DNA from: Rhizopus arrhizus
Taxonomy: Eukaryota; Mucoromycota; Mucoromycetes; Mucorales; Rhizopodaceae
Assembly: GCA_024220505.1 (NCBI GenBank)
Contig: JAKZZE010000008.1
Span: 1,240,001-1,304,000 of the forward strand
Direction of reading: 5' to 3'
Length of the DNA stretch: 64,000 nt
In this document: positions 32,630 through 42,057 of the stretch, one piece after another
How positions within the stretch are numbered: position 1 is the stretch's first letter
Layout: each line of letters begins with the position of its first letter
Program-made: the position numbers and the translations under genes
Notes under the pieces: model-generated
What the model was told of the DNA's origin: nothing
Database searches by the model: none
What the model saw: the letters and a program-made list of their open reading frames with translations, nothing else

Positions 32630-33511
32630 TTTTATATGATTATTTTTTTTTTCTTAAAAAAATTCACAAAAAAAAAAAAACTCCCAAAAATATGGTTTAA
32701 TCTTCTTTTTATATTGAATCTGATTATTTATTAATGTGACTTTTGATTGGATAAAACTATTAAGCTAATTCGCTTTAAAGAGTAATATGAGAATGACGTT
32801 TAAATCTGATAACGAATCAAAGCTTAGAAAGAATGTATATAAATGGTAAATGGCAAAAAAGAAAAAATAATGCAGTTTTACTTGCAAATCAGAATCGATT
32901 AGAGAAAATATTATTATATTCATAAATTAGACTTGTGGTAAAAAAAAATATAATTTACTTCTTACTTTATACTACCAAAAGAATGGTTCATACATCGAAG
33001 TAGTTATTGTGCCCAATTCAAGGAAACTTTTGCATGAAAGTGTAGTTAGAATCTGTATGCGCGGATGCTCAAAGATTCGCAAAGGATCACACTTTCTGTT
33101 AATGTATATTATATTTCACATAGAATTCTAGCTTTGTTTTTATTTATTTATTTTTTTGTTAAAAATAAAATGATGAATATTGATTTATTCTATTTGACGG
33201 TTAAATCAAAAAATATTCAAAGTATTTGAGAAAGATAAAGAACAGTTCTCCTTTACGATACTAACATTACCAAAATGATTTAATAAATTATTTATGTGAA
33301 ATATGTCTTGAGCAATTTATTACAAAGCTCTTCTCAGCTTACCTTTACATGTAAAGTAGTTTGTTACCCCTTTTTTCGGATCTCTATCAAGTGTGCTCTG
33401 TAATCATTATAGTGGTACAATCGGAGTATATATGACAGTAATTCATTATCCGAAATTTCCACTAAAAAAACACACCATCCAAAGAAACACGTCTTTTCTT
33501 TTAAAAAGTTA
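32630..33511. other. AT-rich spacer
   Basis: Promoter region of ISU1 and, on the right, of the coiled-coil gene. Nothing else recognised. Confidence 0.35.
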
Positions 33512-33561
33512 GGAACGATTTTAAAGGAAAAAGATTAGCATGGTCCCTGCTCAAGGATGAC
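33512..33561 (+). other. U6 snRNA-derived sequence overlapping a start codon
   Basis: GGAACGAT (33512-33519) is followed, after a changed 12-nt stretch, by AAGATTAGCATGG-T-CCCTGC-T-CAAGGATGAC (33531-33561), which matches the conserved central domain of U6 snRNA at all but two positions. The ACAGAGA box and the 5' and 3' stems are not conserved, so this should not be a working U6 gene. It provides both the uORF start and the main start codon of the gene at 33557. Confidence 0.75.
33540..33560 (+). promoter_or_regulatory. Short upstream ORF overlapping the main start (ATGA)
   Basis: ATG 33540 opens six codons (MVPAQG) ending at TGA 33558-33560. The main ATG is 33557-33559, so stop and start overlap as ATGA, a layout compatible with termination-reinitiation. 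Relevant only if transcription starts upstream of 33540. Confidence 0.4.
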
Positions 33562-34492
33562 GCCATCCGATTCTATTTCAAATACACCAAAGACAAGCCG
33601 GATTCTCAAGACAACAAGCCAATCTAACCCGGGTTTATCTTTCTTTTGTCAACCTATCACATCGTTATCTAATAAATCAACAAAAACATCGACTACTACT
33701 GTAACTCAACCTATGGTAGTTAGTCGATTCAACTTGCCTCGCCCAAACAAAGAAGAAACAAAGAACCAACAACAACAAAATAAACCAAAAATAAATAAAG
33801 TAGGAGGAATAGGGACCTTTATGTTAAGAGGTTTACTACATTCACAAAAAGCATTAGATGAAGCAAAAACTCATCAGAAGGTAATTCATATGTAAAGCAA
33901 AGTAAAGTAGAAAAATAGCTAACAAGTGAGTAGATTGAAGACTTGGAAACGAAAAAAAAGTTATTATTAAATTTAAACCAAACACTGGAAACTGCTGTAA
34001 AAGAACAGACAGATACTATTATGGACTTACAGAAAAGACTAGATGAGTAAATAAACCCTTATTGCATGCCCAAACAATTATTAAATTATATACAGAATAG
34101 AAAGACCACTAACGCCAGGCTTAGATACAATATCAAGCAAGGATGGTGTTATGGTAAGCTCACCTATTCGTACAAAACATATCTTATTCATATAAACCAT
34201 ATAGTCATACAGTGAATTTGAAAAACTAAAAGAGGAAGAAGAAGCTGCATTTGAAAGAATAAAGCAAAAATTGCTGCAATTAGCTCAGCAAGCCCAATCG
34301 GCTGTTATTTCTACAGAAACTAATACTAGAAAGTCAAGAGTAATTGTTAAACAACCTTCATCTACTGTAAAAAGATCAACAAATAAGTTGTATAAAAGTA
34401 CTTCTAGAACATCACTAAACAGCGTTTCATCTAATTTATCAGCAAAGTCTTCAAAGACACCACGTCAAGTAGTAAAAAAGTGGCAAACTTAA
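33557..34492 (+). CDS. Coiled-coil protein of unknown function
   Basis: Exons 33557-33880, 33934-34046, 34096-34153 and 34205-34492 give 260 residues, all with GT-AG borders and consistent phase. The N-terminal 110 residues are polar, with many Ser, Thr and Gln. A central heptad-like helix runs from about KKLLLNLNQTLETAVKEQTD to SEFEKLKEEEEAAFERIKQK. The C-terminal 75 residues are basic and Ser/Thr-rich (KSRVIVKQPSSTVKRSTNKL), as in cytoskeletal or nucleic-acid-associated proteins. No catalytic domain or signal peptide. I do not recognise the family. Start chosen at 33557, inside the U6-like sequence; the next in-frame Met is about residue 53. Confidence 0.65.
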
Positions 34493-34709
34493 TCTATGTA
34501 TATACTCATACCCCCTTTTCCTCCTCTTATATACTGGTTTTTCATCAGATTTTGGTAAAATAACCACAATTTTTGGGAAATGTTTTACCTTAGATTTTAA
34601 AAAAATGACTTAATTTTTTTTTTTGAGAAAAGCTTCGTGAAGATTTTAATGGAGTACATGTGCATATGTGTGTGTGTGTGTGTGTTTTTTTTTTCTCAAT
34701 TAATAAACG
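34493..34709. repeat. Spacer with a (TG)n microsatellite
   Basis: A TG repeat of about eight units at 34668-34684 followed by a T run. No gene. Confidence 0.6.
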
Positions 34710-35100
34710 ATGATTGACAACATGGATTTTGAATGCCTATCTCTCAGTGAACAAGTCTATGATGAAGAAGCAATTGGAAAAGCGATGACAAGCTTGATGT
34801 CGATGGTAAGAGTAAAATATGAGTTTGGTTCTAGCGTCATGGAAATCTCTGAAATACTTCTTCAAGAGCCTTCGAACTTTGAGAGTAGCAAAGAGGAACA
34901 AAATGTGTATGATCTCAGAAATGAGAGTGAAGCTGAAAAGCGGAATGATGCTCTTATTCAATCCAACATTGAAGTCTTCTCTAATGCTCTCGCCCGTAGG
35001 ACTGACTTAAAAAAAGACCTAATAAGGCTGTCATGGCCAATATGAAGCTGCAATATACCGAATTTGTTGTTGCGATTGTAGGTAGTTATGCACTTTAACA
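34710..35100 (+). pseudogene. Unidentified coding remnant
   Basis: An open frame of 111 codons (MIDNMDFECLSLSEQVYDEE...) is acidic and helical, with KEEQNVYDLRNESEAEKRND in the middle. A one-base shift near 35040 would extend it by about 20 residues (NMKLQYTEFVVAIVGSYAL). No recognised domain. It directly precedes the Fanzor remnant but does not resemble the N-terminus of the better copy. Confidence 0.35.
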
Positions 35101-35389
35101 GCATCCCAAGCTCTCTTTAAAGAATGTTAGAGATTGACTGTTTCATACTATCAAGATTGCTTTTTTAAGACATGCTCAAGGCATATGTTGGTGTAAAGTT
35201 GATACAATGTTATATCTGTACTTATAGAAAAACATATATTTTTTTGTTTCTTACTCAATACCCCAATAGTCTTTCCATTTCTGAAGAGCATATTTTGACA
35301 AGTAATTATTATAGCTAGGCATCCCAGCCTTAGCAATGAAGAGAGCTTTCAGAAGAGATTTACTGATGATAGGACCTTTTGGAGCTGGA

Positions 35390-36120
35390 GGATCTTTTTT
35401 TTTCTTAGGAGCCGTTCTGAACATGCTGCTGTTCTTCAGGCTCATTATGTGAGCATGCCAACCAACCATGTTACTGCCCTTCCGATTCACCAAAAGCTTC
35501 AACCATTGCTTTATTTCGGGAGTCAGCTTGCTGACCATTCATTGATTGCCAACTGAAGAATAAATTTTAGTGATAATGCTACCTTTATGATAGGAAAATA
35601 GTCTTCTCCAAACTCCAGGTTTCATGAGCCCACTCAGGCTGTGGATTTTTGAAAACTCCAAAGAAGAATGGCTTCCGAATTCTCCTGATTGATGAATTTC
35701 AAACAAGTGAATGCAGTCCACATTATGAAAAAAATGAACCTGAACACCTTTCGAATGGTACGAAATCCTCATCTCTAGAAGACAAGCACTTCTTCAAATT
35801 ATTAGACACGGTCTATTAAGGTGTACAAATCAAAACTGCCAAGTGCCTGCGCTTAGTAACAGTGAGGATGTCAACAATAGGAAACCCTTTCGCCTCTAGA
35901 ATCACAATTTACCTGCCTGCCCTAGCATGTTGCAGATTGTTCACTCACTTCATGCGAATGGCCAGATTTCCTAAAGGTTCAGATGTTATGTTCCTCAACA
36001 ACCAAGAAGACCAAGTAGACCCAGATAGCATACTAACGACCTACAAGTCCAACATCCAGCACAACATCCTCAAAACCAATAATTTTTCTTGAAGTCTTAT
36101 CGCTGTTCAGCATCTAGATG
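35390..36120 (+). pseudogene. Second Fanzor copy, 5'-truncated and decayed, lacking the intron
   Basis: Plus-strand frames align with the copy at 23025-25230: NHVTALPIHQKLQPLL with NRLTTHPLH-KLRLSKYI, then NATFMIGK-SSPNSRFHEPTQ with DAVFVMGNYSAPNTRYQKPL, RILLIDEFQTSECSPHYE with LVYLIDEFRTSQCCPSCE, and RHGLLRCTNQNCQV with CHGLLR/CTNQNCKV. The RuvC-III block is degraded to NHNLPACPSM. Stops and frame changes occur throughout, and RuvC-I is not recognisable. The zinc-finger codons that the 65-nt intron splits in the other copy are contiguous here (about 35814-35832). Similarity extends to about 36130. Confidence 0.8.
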
Positions 36121-36485
36121 CATTAAAAGTAAGTGATAAACATAATAGTAGCTTTTCAGTTCTTATTTTTTTTCTTTTTTTATTATTTTCAACTCTATAC
36201 ATACATTGATCATTCTCACTTTTATATAAGTACACTAAACTACTCAACCAAAGACGAATCTAACTTTCTTCTACTTTATTTTATACCTATTCGGGTGTTT
36301 CCTTTGCTTTCCATTTAGGTCTCTTGTCAATTTTTATACTAAATTCTTTCCAGCAATTTCCACTCAGCCAACTTGTGATTAATAAAAGTAGTGTACCCAC
36401 TCCTTCTATTTTAAGTATAAAAAAGTGCGTTTTTTTTTATTGATACAAGGGATAATAATAATAACAAAGTATAGATAAATAAGAA
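36121..36485. other. T-rich spacer
   Basis: Between the Fanzor remnant and the 3' end of the G6PD gene. No gene seen. Confidence 0.4.
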
Positions 36486-38157
36486 TTAAAGCTTGTTGGA
36501 AGAAGCGCTCACGTTTTGAAGAGGCCATGTATATCCACTCGAACCATCACGATGATAGCCATATTTCTTGATGAAATCATCCAATTCCTCGGGACCACGA
36601 GAGCCATAAGCATAAGGCTTGATATCTACACCGGAATCATGTTTGTCAATTTTATGAAGCAAAGGAGTGAAAATTTTCCAAGCAGCCTGGAGTTCATCAT
36701 TTCTTACAAAGTTGGAATGATCGTTACGCAAGACGTCTAAGATAAGAGACTCATAAGCGTCAGGAATAGAGAGGTCTGTATAACGTGTGTCATAAGACAG
36801 GTTCAAGTCAGTTTGGATTGTTTGGTAGGACAGACCGGGTTGTTTGTTATTGAACTTCACGTACACTGCCTCCTTTGGTTGAATACGAATTACCAACTCA
36901 TTACGAGGAGATTGACTAAATAGGTTACCAGCCACACGGTGGAATTGTAAACGAACTTCAACTTTGGCCTCATTCAGAGCTTTGCCCGCTTTTAGAATGA
37001 ATGGAACACCTTCCCAGCGCTCATTGTTCACAAAGCATACAGCAGCAGCAAAGGTGGGTGTCAAACTGTCCTTATTCTTGAGTGTTTCATCTTCAAGGTA
37101 ACCAGGTTTGCCATTGGCAGCAGTGTATTGTCCTAATAAGGTGTCTTCAATACGAATGGGAGAGATACATTTCAAGACCTTGACTTTTTCATCACGGATG
37201 GCTTCAGCATCAGTAGAAATGGGTCTTTCCATAGCAATTAAGGTTAGTACTTGAAGTAAATCTATTTGTAATATAAGAATTTCTATACAATAAAAGCTAA
37301 AGGAAACCTACGGTTCTGCATGACATCACGAATGATACCAAACTCATCAAAGTAACCACCACGTCCTTCAGTTCCAAAGGGCTCTTTAAATGTGATTTGT
37401 ACATTATCAATATAAGTACGGCTCCAAGCATGAGCAAGTAAGACATTAGCAAAACGAAGGTTCATGATATTCTTGACCATTTCTTTACCGAGGTAATGAT
37501 CAATACGGTAAATCTAACTTATTTGATGAGTTTAAATTTGAAAAAATTCCTTTTGGTTTTACTTCATTTTCAGTAAAGAGAGCACCCAATGCACGACCCA
37601 AATGATCGGATGTTTCAGAGTCCATGCCAAATGGCTTCTCAACCACCAATCGGTTATTTCCTTTGGTCGTGTACACGTTACGCTTGAGCCCCTGTGCTAC
37701 AGGAATAAAGACAGAGGGTGGTAATGCCATATAATACACACGATGTTTACTTTCGCATTGTTCAATTGCCTCATTCAGCTTTTGAAAGGATTCGTCATCA
37801 TCATATTGTCCTGAGACATAAAAGGTCATTTTCTTAAATGCTTCTAGGTGTTGCGAGTCTTGCACTTTGATATATTGAGTAATGCGTTGAAGATAACTTT
37901 CATGCGACATCTTTGTACGCGCATAACCAATGATTTTTGTGTTCTTGGGCAAAAACCCGTTACGATAGAGGCCAAAAAGAGCAGGATACGTCTTTTTCTT
38001 TGCAAGGTCACCAGAGGCACCAAGGACTAATTTTTATTAGACATGTTATTTGATCAACTATTTTTTTTTTAAAAAAAAAAATCTTACCAACAATAGTAAC
38101 AGAGTTTCCAAGTTCTTGAGTTATTTGTTTTTGAAGAATGTCTATAGGAGAAACCAT
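36486..38157 (-). CDS. ZWF1: Glucose-6-phosphate 1-dehydrogenase
   Basis: Exons on the minus strand are 38157-38088, 38026-37563, 37513-37312 and 37261-36486, giving 503 residues. The NADP-binding motif [20 protein letters not shown] starts near residue 23. The substrate motif is [14 protein letters not shown] (Lys188), with VVEKPFG upstream of it and [20 protein letters not shown] downstream. The last exon holds the structural-NADP region and normal C-terminus. The enzyme feeds the oxidative pentose-phosphate pathway and supplies NADPH in the cytosol. Frame and splice sites are intact, and the length is normal for fungi. Intron 1 contains a T10A11 palindrome. Confidence 0.96.
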
Positions 38158-38909
38158 AATAAAATTGAAAAAGAAAAGAAAGAAAAAGAAAAAAAGAAAG
38201 GTTTTATATCAAACGGATAAATTCTTGCTCTTAGTAACCGTTCATTGACAACGATTATTCCATGTGACACACAAAGCACTGTAAACTTTAATTTTTGCAT
38301 AATATTTTTTTCTTAATGAGGTAGATTATGTAATGGCTGGTACGAGTAAAAGAATGGATAATATTGGCTTTTATAACTTTTGACTTGTATTTTTCAATAA
38401 AATAGTTTGCTTTAAATCATTTTCCGCTTTATTGCTTATAAATTAAAGTGATAGGCAACAGATTTTTCCGTTCAATGTCTGATTGTGAACTAAAACACCA
38501 GTCTTGTTCACAGTTTAATTTTTCTTTGGAGTGTCTTGATGTTTCATTTAAATATCTAAAATATGGTTCTTTTTTTTTTGCTTATCTTATAAAGATATTT
38601 ATTATAATTTTCTATTCTAATAATTGTAGAATCCTTTTTTTTTTCAGTTAATGCATATATGTTGTAGTATTATCAAAAAGACATTTCTATTTATATCAAT
38701 TCAAATTCTCAGCATATAAAATTACTAGTATTTCATGCCATATAGATTGAAGGCATAAATTAAAAGATTCAAATCACTTTACTATTTTAATAGAAATAAG
38801 TCGAATAGAAAGGATGAATTTCCTTAGTCAGTCTTGATTATCAATCACAAAAAAGAAAAAAAAAAAAAATAAACACCGCCTTTTTCTTTTTCTTTCCTTT
38901 TATTTGATA
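38158..38909. other. Divergent promoter region, G6PD and inositol polyphosphate kinase
   Basis: The two flanking genes start on opposite sides of this 750-nt AT-rich stretch, so it presumably holds both promoters. A purine-rich tract precedes the G6PD start and a pyrimidine-rich tract the kinase start. No specific element resolved. Confidence 0.4.
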
Positions 38910-40016
38910 ATGACACAACAATTCAAATACTTTGATCAACAAGTGGCAGGACACGACAAGCTTATGCTTTTTACAACTTCTACTGATGACTTGATTCTTG
39001 TTAAACCTTGTAAGAAGCAAGAAATAGAATTTTATCAAGATGCACAGACATACCCTTCATTTCTTGACCTCATTCCTCAATGCTATGGTACTTTACGAAC
39101 CGCCACTGAAAGTGATCTATCCATGTTGGAATCTCCTGGTGATTCAATACCAGATTGTATATTTGTAGACAGTGTGCAGGAAGAACAAAACATTTGCCTA
39201 GAAAATATCTTGCATGGGTTTACTCGGCCGTGTATCATGGATTTAAAGATGGGTGCCTTATTGTATGATGAGCATGCAACTGAAGAAAAGAGGAAAAAGA
39301 TGATTGAACAATCTATCAATACGACATCTCATTCATTAGGTTTGAGAATATGTGGAATGAAGGTATACTTGTATATACACATAGCCTATATACTAGTATT
39401 ATTGAATGAAAAAGTGGGGGAAATATAGGTTTATGATACAGTAGAGCACAGATATGCATCTTATGGCAAAATATACGGAAAGACACGTACAAACGAAAAC
39501 ACATTAGAAGCTATCCTTGCTTATCTATTCCCAACTTCACATTATGGATTGGCCACAGAAGATTATAGAACATATATACCCGATGATAATGAGCAAAGAC
39601 AAATCCATAATGAACCTGTGCCGAGCAAATATATGCAGTGGATTATTGAGTGTTTTATTGATACACTTGAAGAAATAAAGGAGACTTTGATATCTCTACC
39701 CAACGTACGACTGATCAGCTCATCTCTTTTGTTTGTTTATGAAGGAAGCCGTGAAGCAGCAGAAAGAACTTGGAAATATATGTTGGATGAAGATCACAAA
39801 GAATCAAAAGAAAAGGGAAAAGGGAAACAAAAAGCAGAAGATCAAGAAGAAGAAGAATTGGCGCCTAAAATGTGTGACTTGCGTCTAATTGATTTTGCTC
39901 ATTCAGATTTTCATGCACCAAGAAGTGAACAAGATCCGGATTTGATTAAAGGATTTGATAATATGATTCGTATTCTGTCTGATTGTTTAAAAGTACAACG
40001 TCAAGAAAAACTATGA
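38910..40016 (+). CDS. Inositol polyphosphate multikinase (IPK family, Arg82/IPMK-like)
   Basis: Exons 38910-39362 and 39429-40016 give 346 residues. The IPK signature PCIMDLKMG (PxxxDxKxG, residues 107-115) and the ATP-side motifs SSLLFVYEG and LIDFAHSDF (IDFAH) are all present. The size suits an IPMK rather than the much larger IP6 kinases, but the paralogue cannot be settled by eye. These kinases phosphorylate inositol phosphates and act in nuclear signalling. The linker before the last motif is a Lys/Glu stretch (KESKEKGKGKQKAEDQEEEE). ATG 38910 is used because the frame contains no earlier ATG. Confidence 0.92.
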
Positions 40017-40486
40017 TTCAATACAAAATAATAGAGTAAATGAATTCTGAGAATATAGATTTACACAGACACAATAAGAGTACTCAAAATAAAGTTTATT
40101 GTTTCCAAAAGAGCTTTATTTCACATGTAAAATGGCTGAATGAAGTAAAATTTGTATATTATTTGTTAACTTTGAATATAGAATGAATTTGCGCTTTGAG
40201 TGCTAATCAACATGAACTAAAACTTTAAGGAAAAACTCAGTAAAATAAATTAACTGCAGGTTTAGCTTCTCGAACTCGAATTTAATCTCGTGTTGTATTC
40301 AAAGGTATCCAACTTGATTTTTTTTTCTGTCGTTTTGTGTCATCATAAAGTATGTGTTTAATTGAAAGATTAAAAAAAGAAGGTGTACTATCAAAGAGTT
40401 TTATTTTATTTGATCCAGCAATAGCAGTGTATAAACAAGTAAAAAAATAAAAAAACAAAAAAAAAGAGATAGGAATTAAGGAAACA
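40017..40486. other. 3' flanks of two convergent genes
   Basis: Shared downstream region of the plus-strand kinase and the minus-strand wall protein. AT-rich; nothing else seen. Confidence 0.4.
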
Positions 40487-40978
40487 TTAAACAGATAGAG
40501 AAAAGATCAAAAAGGAAACACCAACCAAAAAGGTCAAAGAGAATGAATTGAGAGCCAAAGAGACAGCAGAACTTGTATGAAGCATGACAGGACGAGATCG
40601 CATAGTGATACCTTGAGCATGGATGGGAGTCTTTGCATGTTCAATCACGGTCAAATAAAATGTCTCATTCAATCCATGAGGCACCTTCCAGGTATATGTA
40701 TCATTGTATACAAAATCAACGTGTGGACCAGAAGAGTTTCCAGACTTGATCTCATGACCAATGGTAATATTATCAATAAGGACTGAAGCTGCTGCATCTT
40801 GCCATAATTGAATATCTACAGTGTAATCACCTGTGCCTACATTTTCATACTGGAAAGAAATTTCAGTGTTTTGACCCACTTGAACAGTATCATTTTGTTC
40901 AGGAGAAAGAATCTGACCACCCAATTGTGCTTGTACGAGTGAAATAAAGAATAAGACAAGGAAAGAATTGAAAATCAT
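40487..40978 (-). CDS. Secreted Kre9/Knh1-like, probably GPI-anchored protein
   Basis: Single exon, 163 residues. A signal peptide (MIFNSFLVLFFISLVQAQ) is followed by a beta-rich domain starting GGQILSPEQNDTVQVGQNTE, with several N-glycosylation sites (NDT, NIT, NSS, NET), and a C-terminal hydrophobic tail (SLTFLVGVSFLIFSLSV) after small residues, consistent with a GPI signal. The pattern I-x-S-P ... V-G-x-x-x-x-I-x-F resembles the N-terminal module of Kre9/Knh1 wall proteins. Next gene on the same strand is a GH17 glucanase, so both may act at the wall. Confidence 0.7.
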   Translation of the reverse strand: MIFNSFLVLFFISLVQAQLGGQILSPEQNDTVQVGQNTEISFQYENVGTGDYTVDIQLWQDAAASVLIDNITIGHEIKSGNSSGPHVDFVYNDTYTWKVPHGLNETFYLTVIEHAKTPIHAQGITMRSRPVMLHTSSAVSLALNSFSLTFLVGVSFLIFSLSV

Positions 40979-41199
40979 TAAAGGCGTAAAAGGAAAGGAA
41001 AAAGGACAATAAAAGAGGAGAAAAAGAAAAGAAAAAATGTTTTTATACTTTTACCGTGGGGTAATACACTAGAAGGTATACAAGTGTAATACAGTGGGTT
41101 TATTTATAATTTGTGTGTGAACTGCAAACATACTCTGTGAAACAATAAAAAAAATAAGAAACATTAAAAATGATAAAATAGCAAGAATTAAAATCTTTA

Positions 41200-42057
41200 T
41201 TACAAAGTGTATTTGAATTTACCAGCACTGTTCAAGAGACCAAAGCTCTTTTCAGTACCTTCAGATTTCCAATCAGAATCTTGCCATTCAAAATAGTAAT
41301 AAGGAAGGGAGGATTTTAAAAGACCAGTGACATACTTTTGACCATTGGTCTCGCTAGGAACTGAGTTGCCCAAAGCAGATCCACTACTAGGCCATCCAGT
41401 TTCAGTGATCCATACATTCTTAGAGCCAGCTACCTTTTTGAGGTTGTTGTATTGTGCTTTAAGATTACTGATTGCAGTGTCGACGTTGACATTAGAAAAG
41501 AAAGGATACATATTGGAAGCTACCATATCACAGGCAGTGACAAGTTGATTTGTATAGCTAGATGGAATTTCAGCTGTTCCAACATTGATATTACTTGCAA
41601 AGGCCTTGACTTGCTTGATTTTATTGATCAAGGTACCATCAGACATGACGTTGTTAAAAATCACTTCGTTACCAACCAAGATACCTTGAATATATTGGTT
41701 ACCGTAATTCTTAGACAAGACAGATTTGAGAGTGGATATCTCTTGATCATCGCCACTAGAACCATCAAGCCAGACAGCAGCCAATACAGTCATTCCACCA
41801 CCTTGTGCCTTGATAGCTTTCAGGATAGAAGGAAGTTGATCACATTCTTGAGAATAAGTACGAATATGAGTAATACCGTTGGACTTCATGAGCTTAATAG
41901 AATCACTGACTTCAGAGGCAGATTGACAGGAACCATCAGAGTGTCTAGCGTTGTAAGTCACACCATAGAAAGTGCCTGAGGAACGAGACTCGATAGGAAA
42001 AGCTTGAAGACAACCAATTAAGGTGAAAATGAGTGTAATGAGAGAAATAAACTGCAT
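41200..42057 (-). CDS. Secreted GH17 beta-1,3-glucanase/glucanosyltransferase
   Basis: Single exon, 285 residues. A signal peptide (MQFISLITLIFTLIGCLQAF) precedes a compact GH17 domain: FYGVTYNARHSDGSCQSASE, ITHIRTYSQEC, the acid/base Glu131 in ILVGNEVIFNN and the nucleophile Glu219 in VWITETGWPSSG, ending FEWQDSDWKSEGTEKSFGLL. The enzyme hydrolyses or transfers beta-1,3-glucan in the cell wall. No Ser/Thr-rich tail or GPI signal, so probably soluble or loosely wall-bound. Its start is followed by a long gene-free region. Confidence 0.94.
   Translation of the reverse strand: MQFISLITLIFTLIGCLQAFPIESRSSGTFYGVTYNARHSDGSCQSASEVSDSIKLMKSNGITHIRTYSQECDQLPSILKAIKAQGGGMTVLAAVWLDGSSGDDQEISTLKSVLSKNYGNQYIQGILVGNEVIFNNVMSDGTLINKIKQVKAFASNINVGTAEIPSSYTNQLVTACDMVASNMYPFFSNVNVDTAISNLKAQYNNLKKVAGSKNVWITETGWPSSGSALGNSVPSETNGQKYVTGLLKSSLPYYYFEWQDSDWKSEGTEKSFGLLNSAGKFKYTL

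Noticed and set aside
33512..33620. A functional U6 snRNA gene
   Set aside because: The ACAGAGA box and 5' and 3' stems are missing and no T-run terminator follows; only the central region is conserved.
41452..41979. 175-codon plus-strand frame opposite the GH17 gene
   Set aside because: Antisense shadow of a gene with clear catalytic motifs.
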